DNA of 64,000 bases from Thauera carbonicopians (GCF_025699485.1 NZ_JANUXN010000006.1:123449-187448); one strand, 5' to 3'; shown: positions 32,315 through 40,698, counted from the stretch's first letter. The notes: a model not told the origin generated them from the sequence alone. Program-made: numbers and translations.

Positions 32315-33184
32315 TCACAGCTTGATTTCCTCGAACTTGGCATCGTCGAAGGCGGTGTCTTCGCCGCGCGCGCGCCAGCTGTTGATGTCCTCGATGCGCT
32401 TGGCGATGGTGGCATCCCAGATCGAGTGCGCATCGCGGCCCAGCATCAGGCGCACGGGCGGCGCATCGCTGGCGACCACTTCGAGCATGCGCTGGGCGGC
32501 CTTGGCCGGGTCGCCCGCCTGCTTGCCGGCGGAGCCTTCGAGGTAGGTCTCGAACGGCTCGACCATGGGGCGGTAGGCCGGGATGCTCTGTACCGGGCGC
32601 ATGTTCACGTCGCCGGCGAATTCGGTGCGGAACGCGCCGGGCTCGACCAGCGTGACGTGGATGCCCAGCGGCCTGGCCTCGATGGCCAGCGACTCGGTCC
32701 AGCCCTCGATGGCGAACTTGGCCGCGCAATAAGGGCCGGCGGCATTCATTGCCACCAGGCCGGCGATGCTGCTGACGGTGAGGATGTTGCCCGAGCCCTG
32801 CTTGCGCATCTGCGGCAGTACGGCGCGGCTCATCTCGGCGGCGGCGAAGAAGTTCAGCTCCATCTGCTCGCGCAGCTGCGCCAGGCTGAATTCCTCGCAG
32901 GCGCCGACCACGCCGCGGCCGGCGACGTTGGCCAGCACGTCGATGCGGCCGAAGCGCGCCAGGGTGTCGGCCGCGGCCTTGTCGCGGGCGGCGGCGTCGG
33001 TGACGTCCACCGCCAGCGGCAGTACGCGGTCTTCATGGCCCTGGGCAATGGCCTGCAGGCGATCCAGGCGGCGGGCAGTGACGACGGCGATGTCGCCGTT
33101 GGCGATGACGGCCTCGGCCAGGGACTTGCCGAAGCCGGACGATGCGCCGGTGATCAGCCAGACTTTTCGGGAGGGCTTGCTCAT
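32315..33184 (-). CDS. SDR-family oxidoreductase (paralogue 2)
   Basis: A 289-residue classical SDR with TGASSGFGK (cofactor motif), NVAG, catalytic Ser in LTVSSIAG and YCAAK (Tyr-x3-Lys). The ATG at 33184 is preferred over 33193 because AAGGA sits 9 nt upstream of the former and touches the latter. It is about 70% identical by eye to the adjacent upstream SDR over the whole length, so the two arose by tandem duplication. The substrate is unknown. Confidence 0.88.
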   Translation of the reverse strand: MSKPSRKVWLITGASSGFGKSLAEAVIANGDIAVVTARRLDRLQAIAQGHEDRVLPLAVDVTDAAARDKAAADTLARFGRIDVLANVAGRGVVGACEEFSLAQLREQMELNFFAAAEMSRAVLPQMRKQGSGNILTVSSIAGLVAMNAAGPYCAAKFAIEGWTESLAIEARPLGIHVTLVEPGAFRTEFAGDVNMRPVQSIPAYRPMVEPFETYLEGSAGKQAGDPAKAAQRMLEVVASDAPPVRLMLGRDAHSIWDATIAKRIEDINSWRARGEDTAFDDAKFEEIKL

Positions 33185-33213
33185 GATGTTCATTCCTTGA
33201 GAGGTCAGGGGTT

Positions 33214-34080
33214 TCAGCCGCCGATGGGCTTGATTTCAACGCCGTCGAACGAGGTGTTCAGGCCGCGCTCGCGCCAGCTGTCGATGTCCTCGATGCGCTT
33301 GGCGATGGTCTGGTCCCACAGCCCGTAGGCATCGGGGCCCAGCATCAGGCGCATGGGCGGGGCATCGCTTTGCGCGGCGGTGATGATGACTTCCGCCGCC
33401 TTGGCGGGGTCGCCGATTTCCTTGCCGGCGGAGGTTTCCAGATAGTTCTCCATCGGGCCGGTCACGTGACGGTAGGCTTCGAGGCGCTGGACGGGGCGCA
33501 CGTTGACGTCGCCCGCGAAGCCTGTGCGGAACGAGCCCGGCTCGATGAGGGTGACGCGAATGCCCAGCGGCGCCACTTCCGCCGCCAGGGCTACGGTCCA
33601 GCATTCGATCGCGAACTTGCTGGCGCTGTACGGCCCGCAGCCGGGAATGGCCGCGAGACCGCCGACGCTGCTGACGGTGAGGATGCGGCCCGAGCCCTGC
33701 TTGCGCATCTGCGGCAGCACGGCCCGGGTCATCTCGGCGGTGGCGAAGAAGTTCAGCTCGAACTGCGCGCGCAGCTCGGCTTCGGAGAACTCCTCGGCCG
33801 CGCCCATCGAGCCGCTGCCGGCGATGTTGGCCAGCACGTCGATACGGCCGAAGCGCGCCAGGGTGTCGGCTACGGCCTTGCCGCGTATTGCGGCATCGGT
33901 CATGTCCACCGCCAGCGGCAGCACGCGGTCTTCATGGCCTTGGGCCAGGGCCTGCAGACGGTCGAGGCGGCGGGCGGTGACGGCCACATGGTCGCCATGG
34001 GCGATGACGGCCTCGGCCAGCGCCTTGCCGAAACCCGACGAGGCGCCCGTGATCAGCCAGACTTTGGGGGTGGCGTTCAT
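33214..34080 (-). CDS. SDR-family oxidoreductase (paralogue 1)
   Basis: A 288-residue classical SDR with TGASSGFGK, NIAG, LTVSSVGG and YSASK catalytic motifs. It is the first gene of the leftward operon that continues with the second SDR (29-nt gap), VOC protein and third SDR. Upstream, at 34166-34233, lies a promoter-like element shared with the hydrolase operon. The frame extended to 34197 would run through that element and is rejected. Confidence 0.88.
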   Translation of the reverse strand: MNATPKVWLITGASSGFGKALAEAVIAHGDHVAVTARRLDRLQALAQGHEDRVLPLAVDMTDAAIRGKAVADTLARFGRIDVLANIAGSGSMGAAEEFSEAELRAQFELNFFATAEMTRAVLPQMRKQGSGRILTVSSVGGLAAIPGCGPYSASKFAIECWTVALAAEVAPLGIRVTLIEPGSFRTGFAGDVNVRPVQRLEAYRHVTGPMENYLETSAGKEIGDPAKAAEVIITAAQSDAPPMRLMLGPDAYGLWDQTIAKRIEDIDSWRERGLNTSFDGVEIKPIGG

Positions 34081-34165
34081 GGTGATTTCTCCTGTACTTG
34101 TGTTCCCCGAAATGCCGGGGTTTGAGTCCGTCGGCCCTTGTGCTGCCGACATCGCAACCGATGGC

Positions 34166-34233
34166 CTAAGATAAGTCGGGGTGGTCGTACGAACCATGCC
34201 TAACCGTGCGAATTTCTATTGTGATCGTACGGA
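34166..34233 (-). promoter_or_regulatory. Predicted promoter/operator of the SDR operon
   Basis: On the plus strand, CTAAGATA (34166-34173) is followed after 15 nt by ACGAACCATGC (34189-34199) and, 38 nt from that motif's start, by GTACGGA (34227-34233). The same three blocks with identical spacing occur upstream of the hydrolase operon at 37865-37932. Read leftward, TATCTTAG is a plausible -10. The element is an inference from this internal repeat. Confidence 0.6.
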
Positions 34234-34307
34234 GTTGCTGGGTTGGCCTTGTCGGCGGCCCGACGAGCCGGCCTCGTTCGGCGATGGTCAGCGAAGGAGG
34301 CAGAGCG

Positions 34308-34499
34308 GTGAAGGCATCAGGGAAAGGCAATTCTTCCCCCGAACGCCAGGACATCCTGAAGGCGCTGCAAGAGGCGATTGCAGATGAACTGGGCGTGAAA
34401 AGACGGCTGGGGGAGTGCATGGTCGGCCCGCGGGACGGCCGGCCGGAGCAAGACGATGGCTCGACTATTGAAGAAGCAAGGCCCGTCGGGAAATCCTGA
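34308..34499 (+). CDS. Small hypothetical protein
   Basis: A 63-residue frame starting at GTG 34308, 7 nt after a strong AAGGAGG (34294-34300). It contains a predicted helix ERQDILKALQEAIADELGVKRRL and a charged tail. I do not recognise the family. The near-ideal ribosome-binding site is the main reason to list it. It lies in the 630-nt gap between the SDR operon promoter and the metallo-hydrolase gene, oriented against both, and could be the relic of a displaced gene. Confidence 0.35.
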   Translation: MKASGKGNSSPERQDILKALQEAIADELGVKRRLGECMVGPRDGRPEQDDGSTIEEARPVGKS

Positions 34500-34670
34500 A
34501 ACGGCGTTTTTCAACGGCCTCGGGTGCACCGGCCGAGGTGGGGCAAGGCCTCCCTCTTTCCCGGGGCTCGATGCCATATCCGCCGGAATGCGTCGGAGAT
34601 GGAGTGTCGAGCTGAGCGTGCAGTGATGGGGCTCCATACCCGTGGGGAGAAGGGGGTGCGCCGTGCAGTG

Positions 34671-34699
34671 GCGCCTGCCCGGACGATGCGGGCAGGCGC
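34671..34699 (-). terminator. Hairpin downstream of the metallo-hydrolase operon
   Basis: A 10-bp perfect stem (34671-34680 with 34690-34699), 9-nt loop, 13 nt beyond the stop of the leftward gene. No T run on that strand, so it is at best a weak intrinsic terminator. The rest of 34500-34711 shows nothing I can name. Confidence 0.45.
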
Positions 34700-34711
34700 A
34701 GCGGCGAACGC

Positions 34712-35848
34712 TTAGGGCCTGGCCTGCCCGGCGATGGCAGCGGGAAACGCCGAACTGCTTGTCACCGCTTCCTCCCGCCACCAGAGGCGGCCCGCGTGGG
34801 GGGCGTCCATGTCGATGCGCTCGCCCATCATCGGCGTGGCGACCTGCACGTCGCGCTCGGCGGCGAAGTGCAGGATCTGGTCGAAGGGGTCTTCCCAGAC
34901 GTGCATGCCGAGGTCGAAAGTGCCGTTGTGGATGGGCAGCAGCCAGCGGCCGCGCAAGTCCTGGTGAGCCTGGACGGTCTCCGACGGCAGCATGTGCACA
35001 TAGGGCCATTGCTCGTTGTAGGCGCCGGTTTCCATCAGCGTCAGGTCGAAGGGGCCGAAGCGTTCGCCGATCTCGGCGAAGCCCTTGAAGTAGCCGCTGT
35101 CGCCACTGAAGAACAGGCGGTAATCGTCGTCCTGGATGACCCAGGAAGCCCACAGCGTGCGGTTGCCGTCGCTGAAGCTGCGCCCGGAGAAATGCTGCGC
35201 GGGTGTGACCGTCAGGCGCAGGCCGTCCACTTTGATGCCTTGCCACCAGTCGAATTGCCGGATCTTGTCCGGCGCGATGCCCCAGTCGGCCAGCCGGTCG
35301 CCGACGCCGAGCGGCATCAGGAACACTTCTGCTTTTTCGCCCAGCGCCTTGATGGCGGCGCGGTCGAGGTGGTCGTAGTGGTCGTGCGACAGGATCACGG
35401 CGCGGATCGGCGGCAGTTCGTCGATCGAGATCGGCGGCGCGTGGAAGCGCTTGGGGCCGAAGAACTGCACCGGGGCGGCGCGTTCGGAGAACACCGGATC
35501 GGTCAGCCACCATTGGCCGCGGAGCTTCATCAGCACCGTGGAGTGGCCCAGGCGGTACAGGCTGCGGTCGGGCGCGGCGTCGAGTTCGGCGCGGCTCAGG
35601 CGGTGGATGGGGACCGGTGACGAGGGCACCGTGCCGGCGGGCTTGTTGAAGAGGAAGTTCCACCATACGCGCAGCGTGGATTCGGGCATGTCGCCGGGGC
35701 CGAGCGGGCGTGGGTTGTGGAAACGTCCATCACGCGATTGGGGCGAGGATGCGTAGTCGCCGATCTTGGGCTGCATCATGATGTAGGCGCTCCAGGCGAT
35801 GAGTGCAATGAGGGTGGTGATGCCCGCACAGCGGAAAACGAAGGACAT
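34712..35848 (-). CDS. MBL-fold metallo-hydrolase (NAPE-PLD/UlaG-like)
   Basis: A 378-residue protein with an N-terminal transmembrane or signal-anchor helix (about residues 7-25), then a metallo-beta-lactamase fold: LGHSTVLMKL, the SHDHYDHLD zinc motif (H-x-H-x-D-H), PAQHFSGR, and FSGDSGYFKGF with the bridging Asp. The pattern resembles the NAPE-hydrolysing phospholipase D/UlaG branch. The ATG at 35848 starts at the hydrophobic helix; the frame further upstream overlaps the next gene. It is the last gene of the hydrolase operon, 77 nt after its neighbour. Confidence 0.87.
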   Translation of the reverse strand: MSFVFRCAGITTLIALIAWSAYIMMQPKIGDYASSPQSRDGRFHNPRPLGPGDMPESTLRVWWNFLFNKPAGTVPSSPVPIHRLSRAELDAAPDRSLYRLGHSTVLMKLRGQWWLTDPVFSERAAPVQFFGPKRFHAPPISIDELPPIRAVILSHDHYDHLDRAAIKALGEKAEVFLMPLGVGDRLADWGIAPDKIRQFDWWQGIKVDGLRLTVTPAQHFSGRSFSDGNRTLWASWVIQDDDYRLFFSGDSGYFKGFAEIGERFGPFDLTLMETGAYNEQWPYVHMLPSETVQAHQDLRGRWLLPIHNGTFDLGMHVWEDPFDQILHFAAERDVQVATPMMGERIDMDAPHAGRLWWREEAVTSSSAFPAAIAGQARP

Positions 35849-35925
35849 GGGGTGGGGGCGGGGGGAACGCGAGTTCTTGGGGACTTGCGCGGCGCCGACA
35901 GGGGCGCCGCGCGGAGTGGGCGTCT

Positions 35926-36864
35926 TCAGGCGCCGAGGTGCTTCTTGTAGAAGGGCACGAGTTGCTCCAGCGCCTTGCCGGTGGGCTCGGGCTTGTCGTA
36001 CAGGTCGTAGTGGCTCACGCCTTGGACGATCTGGATGCTCTTCTGGCTCGAACGCGCACGGCCATAGAGTTCCAGACCGTCGCGATAGGAGCCGAAGCCG
36101 CCCGGTATGCTGCCGATGACGATGTGCAGCGGCTGGGTCAGCAGCACTTCGGCAAAGTGGAAGGCATCCCAGCCCACGGCCGCGCCGGTGCTGGTCAGGC
36201 GCAGCTTGTTGGGCGAGCCGGGCTGCTGGCCGCGCGGGGTGGTGTAGTAATCGACGGCCTCGACGATGTCGATGTTGTCCAGGCCGGCTTGCGCGCGTTC
36301 TGCTTCGGAGCCGGGGATGTAGCCCACGATCAGCGGTTCGCCACCGCGCGCCTCGGCGGTGCGTTGCCTGGCGATGGCGTCCAGGGTCTTGATCGCGGCG
36401 TCGGGAGTCATGTCGCCTTCGCGCATCAGGCGGCCATAGTTGGCGGCGACGACGGTGCCGACGGCCTTGAAGCGGCGGTCGGTCATCGCTGCGCTGACGG
36501 CATAGCCGCCGCCGCCGCACACGCCCAGCACGCCGATCTTTTCTTCATCCACGTAGGGCAGCGTGACCAGGTAGTCGACGGCGCAGCGGAAATCCTCGAC
36601 GCGGGTGGCGGGGTCTTCGAGGAAGCGCGGCTCGCCGCCACTGGCACCCTGGGTGGAAGCATCGAAGGCCAGCGTGATGAAGCCGGCCTTGGTCAGCGCC
36701 TCGCCATAGATGGCGCCGGAAGTCTGCTCCTTGCAGCTACTGATCGGGTGGGCGCAGACGATGGCAGCGTACTTCTTGCCGGCATCGAAACCTTCGGGCA
36801 GGCGCAGCGTGGCGGCGACGTCCCAGGTTCGGTTCTTGAAGCTGACGGATTGAATCTGGCTCAT
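35926..36864 (-). CDS. Alpha/beta hydrolase with Cys nucleophile elbow (1)
   Basis: A 312-residue alpha/beta hydrolase. The nucleophile elbow reads G-V-C-G-G-G-G, with Cys116 where esterases have Ser, as in dienelactone hydrolase. The oxyanion region AHPISSCKEQTSG and the C-terminal His in GVSHYDLYD are visible. It is a paralogue of the gene upstream (same elbow, similar length, shared P-x-x-x-x-K-E-Q-T motif). The reaction is unknown. It is the middle gene of the leftward operon under the shared element at 37865-37932. Confidence 0.85.
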   Translation of the reverse strand: MSQIQSVSFKNRTWDVAATLRLPEGFDAGKKYAAIVCAHPISSCKEQTSGAIYGEALTKAGFITLAFDASTQGASGGEPRFLEDPATRVEDFRCAVDYLVTLPYVDEEKIGVLGVCGGGGYAVSAAMTDRRFKAVGTVVAANYGRLMREGDMTPDAAIKTLDAIARQRTAEARGGEPLIVGYIPGSEAERAQAGLDNIDIVEAVDYYTTPRGQQPGSPNKLRLTSTGAAVGWDAFHFAEVLLTQPLHIVIGSIPGGFGSYRDGLELYGRARSSQKSIQIVQGVSHYDLYDKPEPTGKALEQLVPFYKKHLGA

Positions 36865-36889
36865 GGAACGCTCCTCGTGCAGGGGGGGA

Positions 36890-37804
36890 TTACAGATGGG
36901 TCTTGAAGAACGGCGCGAACCTGGCCATGGCGGCTCCGACCATGTCGGGCTGGTCGTACATGGCGATGTGCGTGCCGCCTTCGACGATCAGCAGATCCTT
37001 GTCCTTGCTGGCGGCGCGGCGGAACAGCTCCTCGCTCATCCAGCGAGTGCCGGCCTCGCTGCCGGCAACGATCTGTAGCGGCTGGGTCAGGAACAGCTCG
37101 ACGTTGCTGAAGGCGTCGTAGGTGACCAGTTGCGCCAGGCTGCGCGTGGTCATTTTGCTGGGGGCGTTGCAGTGCTGTGCGCGGGCGCTGCGATAGTAAT
37201 CGTAGGCTTCGGCGAAGTCGGCATGAAGCCCGGCGGCAGCGTCGCGGTCGTCGGGCACGGTAGGCAGGTACCGGGTGGGCTCGCCGTTGGCCTCGGCGGT
37301 GCGCGCAGCCATCGCCATGTCGCGCAGCGCCAGGCAATCCTGCGCGTTGGCGCTCTTGTCCCAACCCTCGCGGTACATCTGGCCGTAGTTCACCGCGCTG
37401 ACGGCGCCCAGTGCCTTGATACGGGTGTCGATCACGGCGGCGTTGACGGCATAGCCGCCGCCTGCGCAGACGCCCAGAACGCCGATCCGTGCGTTGTCCA
37501 CATAGGGCAGGGTCGTCAGGTGATCGATGGCGGCGCTGACATCCTCGACACGGAGATGCGGATTTTCCAGATGGCGTGGCTCGCCGCTGCTTTCGCCCTG
37601 GTAGCCGGCATCGAAGGCCAGGGCCACGAAGCCCTGTTCAGCGAGCTTGCCGGCGTACAGGCCGGCAGTCTGTTCCTTCACACCGCCCGAGGGATGTACG
37701 CAGACGATGGCCGCGTATTGGTGCTTCGGGTCGAAATCGGCAGGCAGATGCAGGACGCCGGCCAGGGTCTGGGAATAACTCTTGAAGGTCACGGATTCGG
37801 TCAT
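36890..37804 (-). CDS. Alpha/beta hydrolase with Cys nucleophile elbow (2)
   Basis: A 304-residue alpha/beta hydrolase with elbow G-V-C-A-G-G-G (Cys113), the motif VHPSGGVKEQTAG and a C-terminal catalytic His in GGTHIAMYD. It is a tandem paralogue of the next gene (25-nt gap). It is first in the operon, divergent from the AraC-type regulator with about 135 nt between the starts. A thiol nucleophile would make this enzyme sensitive to electrophiles or oxidants, which may matter for an inducible stress locus; that is inference. Confidence 0.85.
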   Translation of the reverse strand: MTESVTFKSYSQTLAGVLHLPADFDPKHQYAAIVCVHPSGGVKEQTAGLYAGKLAEQGFVALAFDAGYQGESSGEPRHLENPHLRVEDVSAAIDHLTTLPYVDNARIGVLGVCAGGGYAVNAAVIDTRIKALGAVSAVNYGQMYREGWDKSANAQDCLALRDMAMAARTAEANGEPTRYLPTVPDDRDAAAGLHADFAEAYDYYRSARAQHCNAPSKMTTRSLAQLVTYDAFSNVELFLTQPLQIVAGSEAGTRWMSEELFRRAASKDKDLLIVEGGTHIAMYDQPDMVGAAMARFAPFFKTHL

Positions 37805-37864
37805 GGCGAAAGGCTCCAGAATGTTGGTGAGGGCAGCGAATGTGCAGTTGGCATCCGATGGGGA

Positions 37865-37932
37865 CTACGATACCGGTTGAGAATTGGACGAACCATGCTT
37901 TAAAGTACATTATTCTTTTTCGAAAGTACGGA
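37865..37932 (-). promoter_or_regulatory. Predicted promoter/operator of hydrolase operon and regulator
   Basis: CTACGATA (37865-37872), ACGAACCATGC (37888-37898) and GTACGGA (37926-37932) repeat the arrangement seen at 34166-34233 with exactly the same distances. It lies between the divergent hydrolase gene and the AraC-type gene, so it may control both. TATCGTAG on the minus strand is the candidate -10 for the hydrolases. Confidence 0.6.
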
Positions 37933-37939
37933 TTCGATC

Positions 37940-38902
37940 ATGGACCCTCTTTCCGACGTGCTATCGTTACTCAAGCCACGCAGCCAGTTCTATGCGGGCC
38001 TCGATGCTGCCGGAGACTGGTCCTTCGACTTTCCGCCGCATGAAGGCATCAAGTTCACCGCGGTGATGCGGGGCACGTGTTGGGGCTATACGGATGATCA
38101 GGAGAGCCCGCTGCGCTTCGACGAGGGTGACTGCTTCCTGCTCAATAGCGGGCGCCGCTTCGTTCTTTCGTCTGATCCGGCGCTGCCGCCGCAGGATTCC
38201 GGGCATATCCTCGACGCTGCTTGCCGCGACGGGATCGCCGTGCATAACGGAGGCGGCGACGTGTTCCTGATCAGCGGGCGCTTCGATTTCACCGGCAACC
38301 ATGCCGCCGTGCTGTTCGAGGCGCTGCCCGCCATCGTCAATATCCCCAAGGCCTCGAGCCAGGCCGAAATCCTGCGCTGGTCGCTCGATCAACTCGTCTC
38401 CGAGCTGCACAGCCCGCAGCCGGGTGGCGCACTGCTGTCGACGCATCTGGTGCATCTGATGCTGGTGCAGGTGTTGCGGCTGTTCCTGGCGTCCTGCAGC
38501 GAAATGCCGAAGGGATGGTTCCTGGCGCTTACCGATCGCCAGATCAGTCCGGCGATCAGTGCGATCCACGCCGAGCCGGCCCGCCACTGGACGCTGGAGG
38601 AACTGGCGCGGGTCGCGGGCGTCTCGCGCACCGTGTTCGCGCAGCGCTTCAAGGCGCTGGTGGGCAGCACGGCGATGGACTATCTCGCGCGCTGGCGCAT
38701 GCTGATGGCGGCGGATCGGCTGCGTGCCGGCAGCGAGAGTGTTTCCAGCATTGCCTTCTCGCTCGGCTACGAGTCCGAAAGCGCCTTCAGCACTGCCTTC
38801 AAGCGCATCATGTCCTGCTCGCCGACGCAGTACCGGCGTCAGGCCAATGGTTTCGGCCTGCGGCGCGAGTTGTCGGCGCCACAGGAGATAGTTGCAGCGT
38901 AA
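37940..38902 (+). CDS. AraC-family regulator with Cupin_6 N-terminal domain
   Basis: A 320-residue regulator. The N-terminal half (about 1-190) matches the Cupin_6-type sensor: DPLSDVLSLLKPRSQFYAGLDA, HEGIKFTAVMRGTCWGY with Cys47, and GDCFLLNSGRRFVL. The C-terminal half carries two AraC HTH motifs (WTLEELARVAGVSRTVFAQRFK and SISSIAFSLGYES-like VSSIAFSLGYESESAFSTAFKR). E. coli RclR, a reactive-chlorine sensor, has the same N-terminal domain. Whether this one senses oxidants is unknown. It is divergent from the hydrolase operon, and the shared upstream element makes both operons likely targets. Confidence 0.9.
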   Translation: MDPLSDVLSLLKPRSQFYAGLDAAGDWSFDFPPHEGIKFTAVMRGTCWGYTDDQESPLRFDEGDCFLLNSGRRFVLSSDPALPPQDSGHILDAACRDGIAVHNGGGDVFLISGRFDFTGNHAAVLFEALPAIVNIPKASSQAEILRWSLDQLVSELHSPQPGGALLSTHLVHLMLVQVLRLFLASCSEMPKGWFLALTDRQISPAISAIHAEPARHWTLEELARVAGVSRTVFAQRFKALVGSTAMDYLARWRMLMAADRLRAGSESVSSIAFSLGYESESAFSTAFKRIMSCSPTQYRRQANGFGLRRELSAPQEIVAA

Positions 38903-38912
38903 TCCCGCAACG

Positions 38913-38947
38913 AAAAAGCCCGGCGCTCGCGAGAGGCCGGGCTTTGC
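38913..38947 (+). terminator. Terminator between regulator and fumarase
   Basis: A 10-bp perfect stem, AAAGCCCGGC (38915-38924) with GCCGGGCTTT (38936-38945), A-rich on the left side. It can end the AraC-type transcript and the leftward fumarase transcript. Confidence 0.8.
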
Positions 38948-38974
38948 ATCGCCTGGGCAGGGCGTTCAGGTGAA

Positions 38975-40507
38975 TCAGGCAACAGCGACCGGGATCTTGC
39001 CGATCCTGGCCTGCCACTCCTTCGGGCCGGTGTTATGCACGCTGGTGCCGTTGGCGTCCACCGCGACCGTCACCGGCATGTCCTGCACGGTGAACTCGTA
39101 GATTGCTTCCATGCCGAGATCGGCGAAGCCGACGACCTTGGCTTCCTTGATCGCCTTCGACACCAGGTAGGCTGAACCGCCGACCGCCATCAGGTAGGCG
39201 GACTTGTTGTCCTTGATCGCCTCGATCGCGACCGGGCCGCGCTCGGACTTGCCGATCATCGAGATGAGGCCGGTCTTTTCCAGCATCATGCGGGTGAACT
39301 TGTCCATGCGGGTGGCGGTGGTGGGGCCGGCGGGGCCGACGACTTCGTCGCGCACCGGGTCGACCGGGCCGACGTAGTAGATGACGCGGTTGGTGAAATC
39401 GACCGGCAGCTTCTCGCCCTTTTCGAGCATGTCGGCGATGCGCTTGTGCGCGGCGTCGCGGCCGGTGAGCATCTTGCCGTTGAGCAGCAGGATCTGGCCC
39501 GGCTTCCAGGAGGCGACTTCTTCCTTGGTCAGGGTGTCGAGATTGACGCGGGTGGCGACGTTGGTGTCGGCGGTCCAGGTGACCTGCGGCCAGTCTTCCA
39601 GCTTCGGCGTCTCCAGCTTTGCCGGGCCGGAGCCGTCGAGGTGGAAGTGGACGTGGCGGGTCGCCGCACAGTTCGGGATCATCGCCACCGGCAGCGAGGC
39701 GGCGTGCGTCGGATAGTCCATGATCTTGACGTCGAGCACGGTGGTCAGGCCGCCCAGGCCCTGGGCGCCGATGCCCAGCGCGTTGACCTTGTCCATCAGC
39801 TCGAGGCGCAGTTCCTCGACGCGGCTGAGCTGGGCGCCGGAAGCGGCTTTTTCGCGCAGTTCGTGGATGTTGACCGGCTCCATCAGCGATTCCTTGGCCA
39901 GCAGCATCGCCTTTTCCGGCGTGCCGCCGATGCCGATGCCGAGGATGCCCGGCGGACACCAGCCGGCGCCCATGGTCGGCACGGTCTTGATCACCCAGTC
40001 GACGATCGAGTCGGACGGGTTCAGCATCACCATCTTCGACTTGTTCTCCGAGCCGCCGCCCTTGGCCGCACAGATGATCTCGACGTGGTCGCCGGGGACG
40101 ATCTCGTAATGCACCACCGCCGGCGTGTTGTCCTTGCTGTTCTGGCGCTTGCCGGCGGGGTCGAGCAGCACCGAGGCGCGCAGTTTGTTGTCGGGGTGGT
40201 TGTAGGCGCGGCGCACGCCTTCGTTGATCATTTCCTGCACGCTCGACTTGGAATCCCATTGCACGTTCATGCCCACTTTCATGAACACGACGGCGATGCC
40301 GGTATCCTGGCAGATCGGGCGGTGGCCTTCGGCGCACATGCGCGAGTTGGTCAGGATCTGCGCGATGGCGTCCTTCGCCGCCGGGCTTTCCTCGCGTTCG
40401 TAGGCTTCGCCAAGCGCCTTGATGTAGTCGAGCGGGTGGTAGTAGCTGATGTACTGGAACGCATCCGCAACCGACTGAATGAGGTCTTCTTCGCGAATAA
40501 TCGTCAT
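38975..40507 (-). CDS. Fumarate hydratase, class I (iron-sulfur)
   Basis: A 510-residue oxygen-sensitive [4Fe-4S] fumarase interconverting fumarate and malate. The N-terminal alpha domain contains cluster cysteines in ICQDTGIAVV, GWCPPGILGIG and NCAATRHVHFHLDGSG. The C-terminal beta domain carries VGPAGPTTATRMD and DLGMEAIYEF. Length and order match single-chain class I enzymes of the FumA/FumB group. The ATG at 40507 starts the conserved MTIIREEDL; the extension to 40531 is spurious. It is divergent from acs. Confidence 0.95.
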   Translation of the reverse strand: MTIIREEDLIQSVADAFQYISYYHPLDYIKALGEAYEREESPAAKDAIAQILTNSRMCAEGHRPICQDTGIAVVFMKVGMNVQWDSKSSVQEMINEGVRRAYNHPDNKLRASVLLDPAGKRQNSKDNTPAVVHYEIVPGDHVEIICAAKGGGSENKSKMVMLNPSDSIVDWVIKTVPTMGAGWCPPGILGIGIGGTPEKAMLLAKESLMEPVNIHELREKAASGAQLSRVEELRLELMDKVNALGIGAQGLGGLTTVLDVKIMDYPTHAASLPVAMIPNCAATRHVHFHLDGSGPAKLETPKLEDWPQVTWTADTNVATRVNLDTLTKEEVASWKPGQILLLNGKMLTGRDAAHKRIADMLEKGEKLPVDFTNRVIYYVGPVDPVRDEVVGPAGPTTATRMDKFTRMMLEKTGLISMIGKSERGPVAIEAIKDNKSAYLMAVGGSAYLVSKAIKEAKVVGFADLGMEAIYEFTVQDMPVTVAVDANGTSVHNTGPKEWQARIGKIPVAVA

Positions 40508-40674
40508 GGCGCTTGGTCTCCGGGATGACATAGGGGCAGAATGCCGAAGTTGGATCGGAATTCGATCAACCGCGAAATTTTAGCATCGTCGCGTTCCGGT
40601 CATGTCGTCGAAGCGGATTGGGGGCTTGTGTAAGTCCTCTGTAAGATACATATTCTCAAATGTGCCGAATTCGG

Positions 40675-40698
40675 TGGCAGCCGGATGCGTGGCTGCCA
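40675..40698 (+). promoter_or_regulatory. Hairpin upstream of acs
   Basis: An 8-bp perfect inverted repeat TGGCAGCC/GGCTGCCA, 8-nt loop, about 85 nt before the acs start. It could be an operator or a leader stem-loop; no T run follows. Confidence 0.35.

Noticed and set aside
34317..36520. Long minus-strand frames running through the metallo-hydrolase and hydrolase genes (34317-35666 and 34712-36520)
   Set aside because: The first is out of frame with the metallo-hydrolase. The second includes it, but its upstream half overlaps the hydrolase gene, so the start was moved to 35848.
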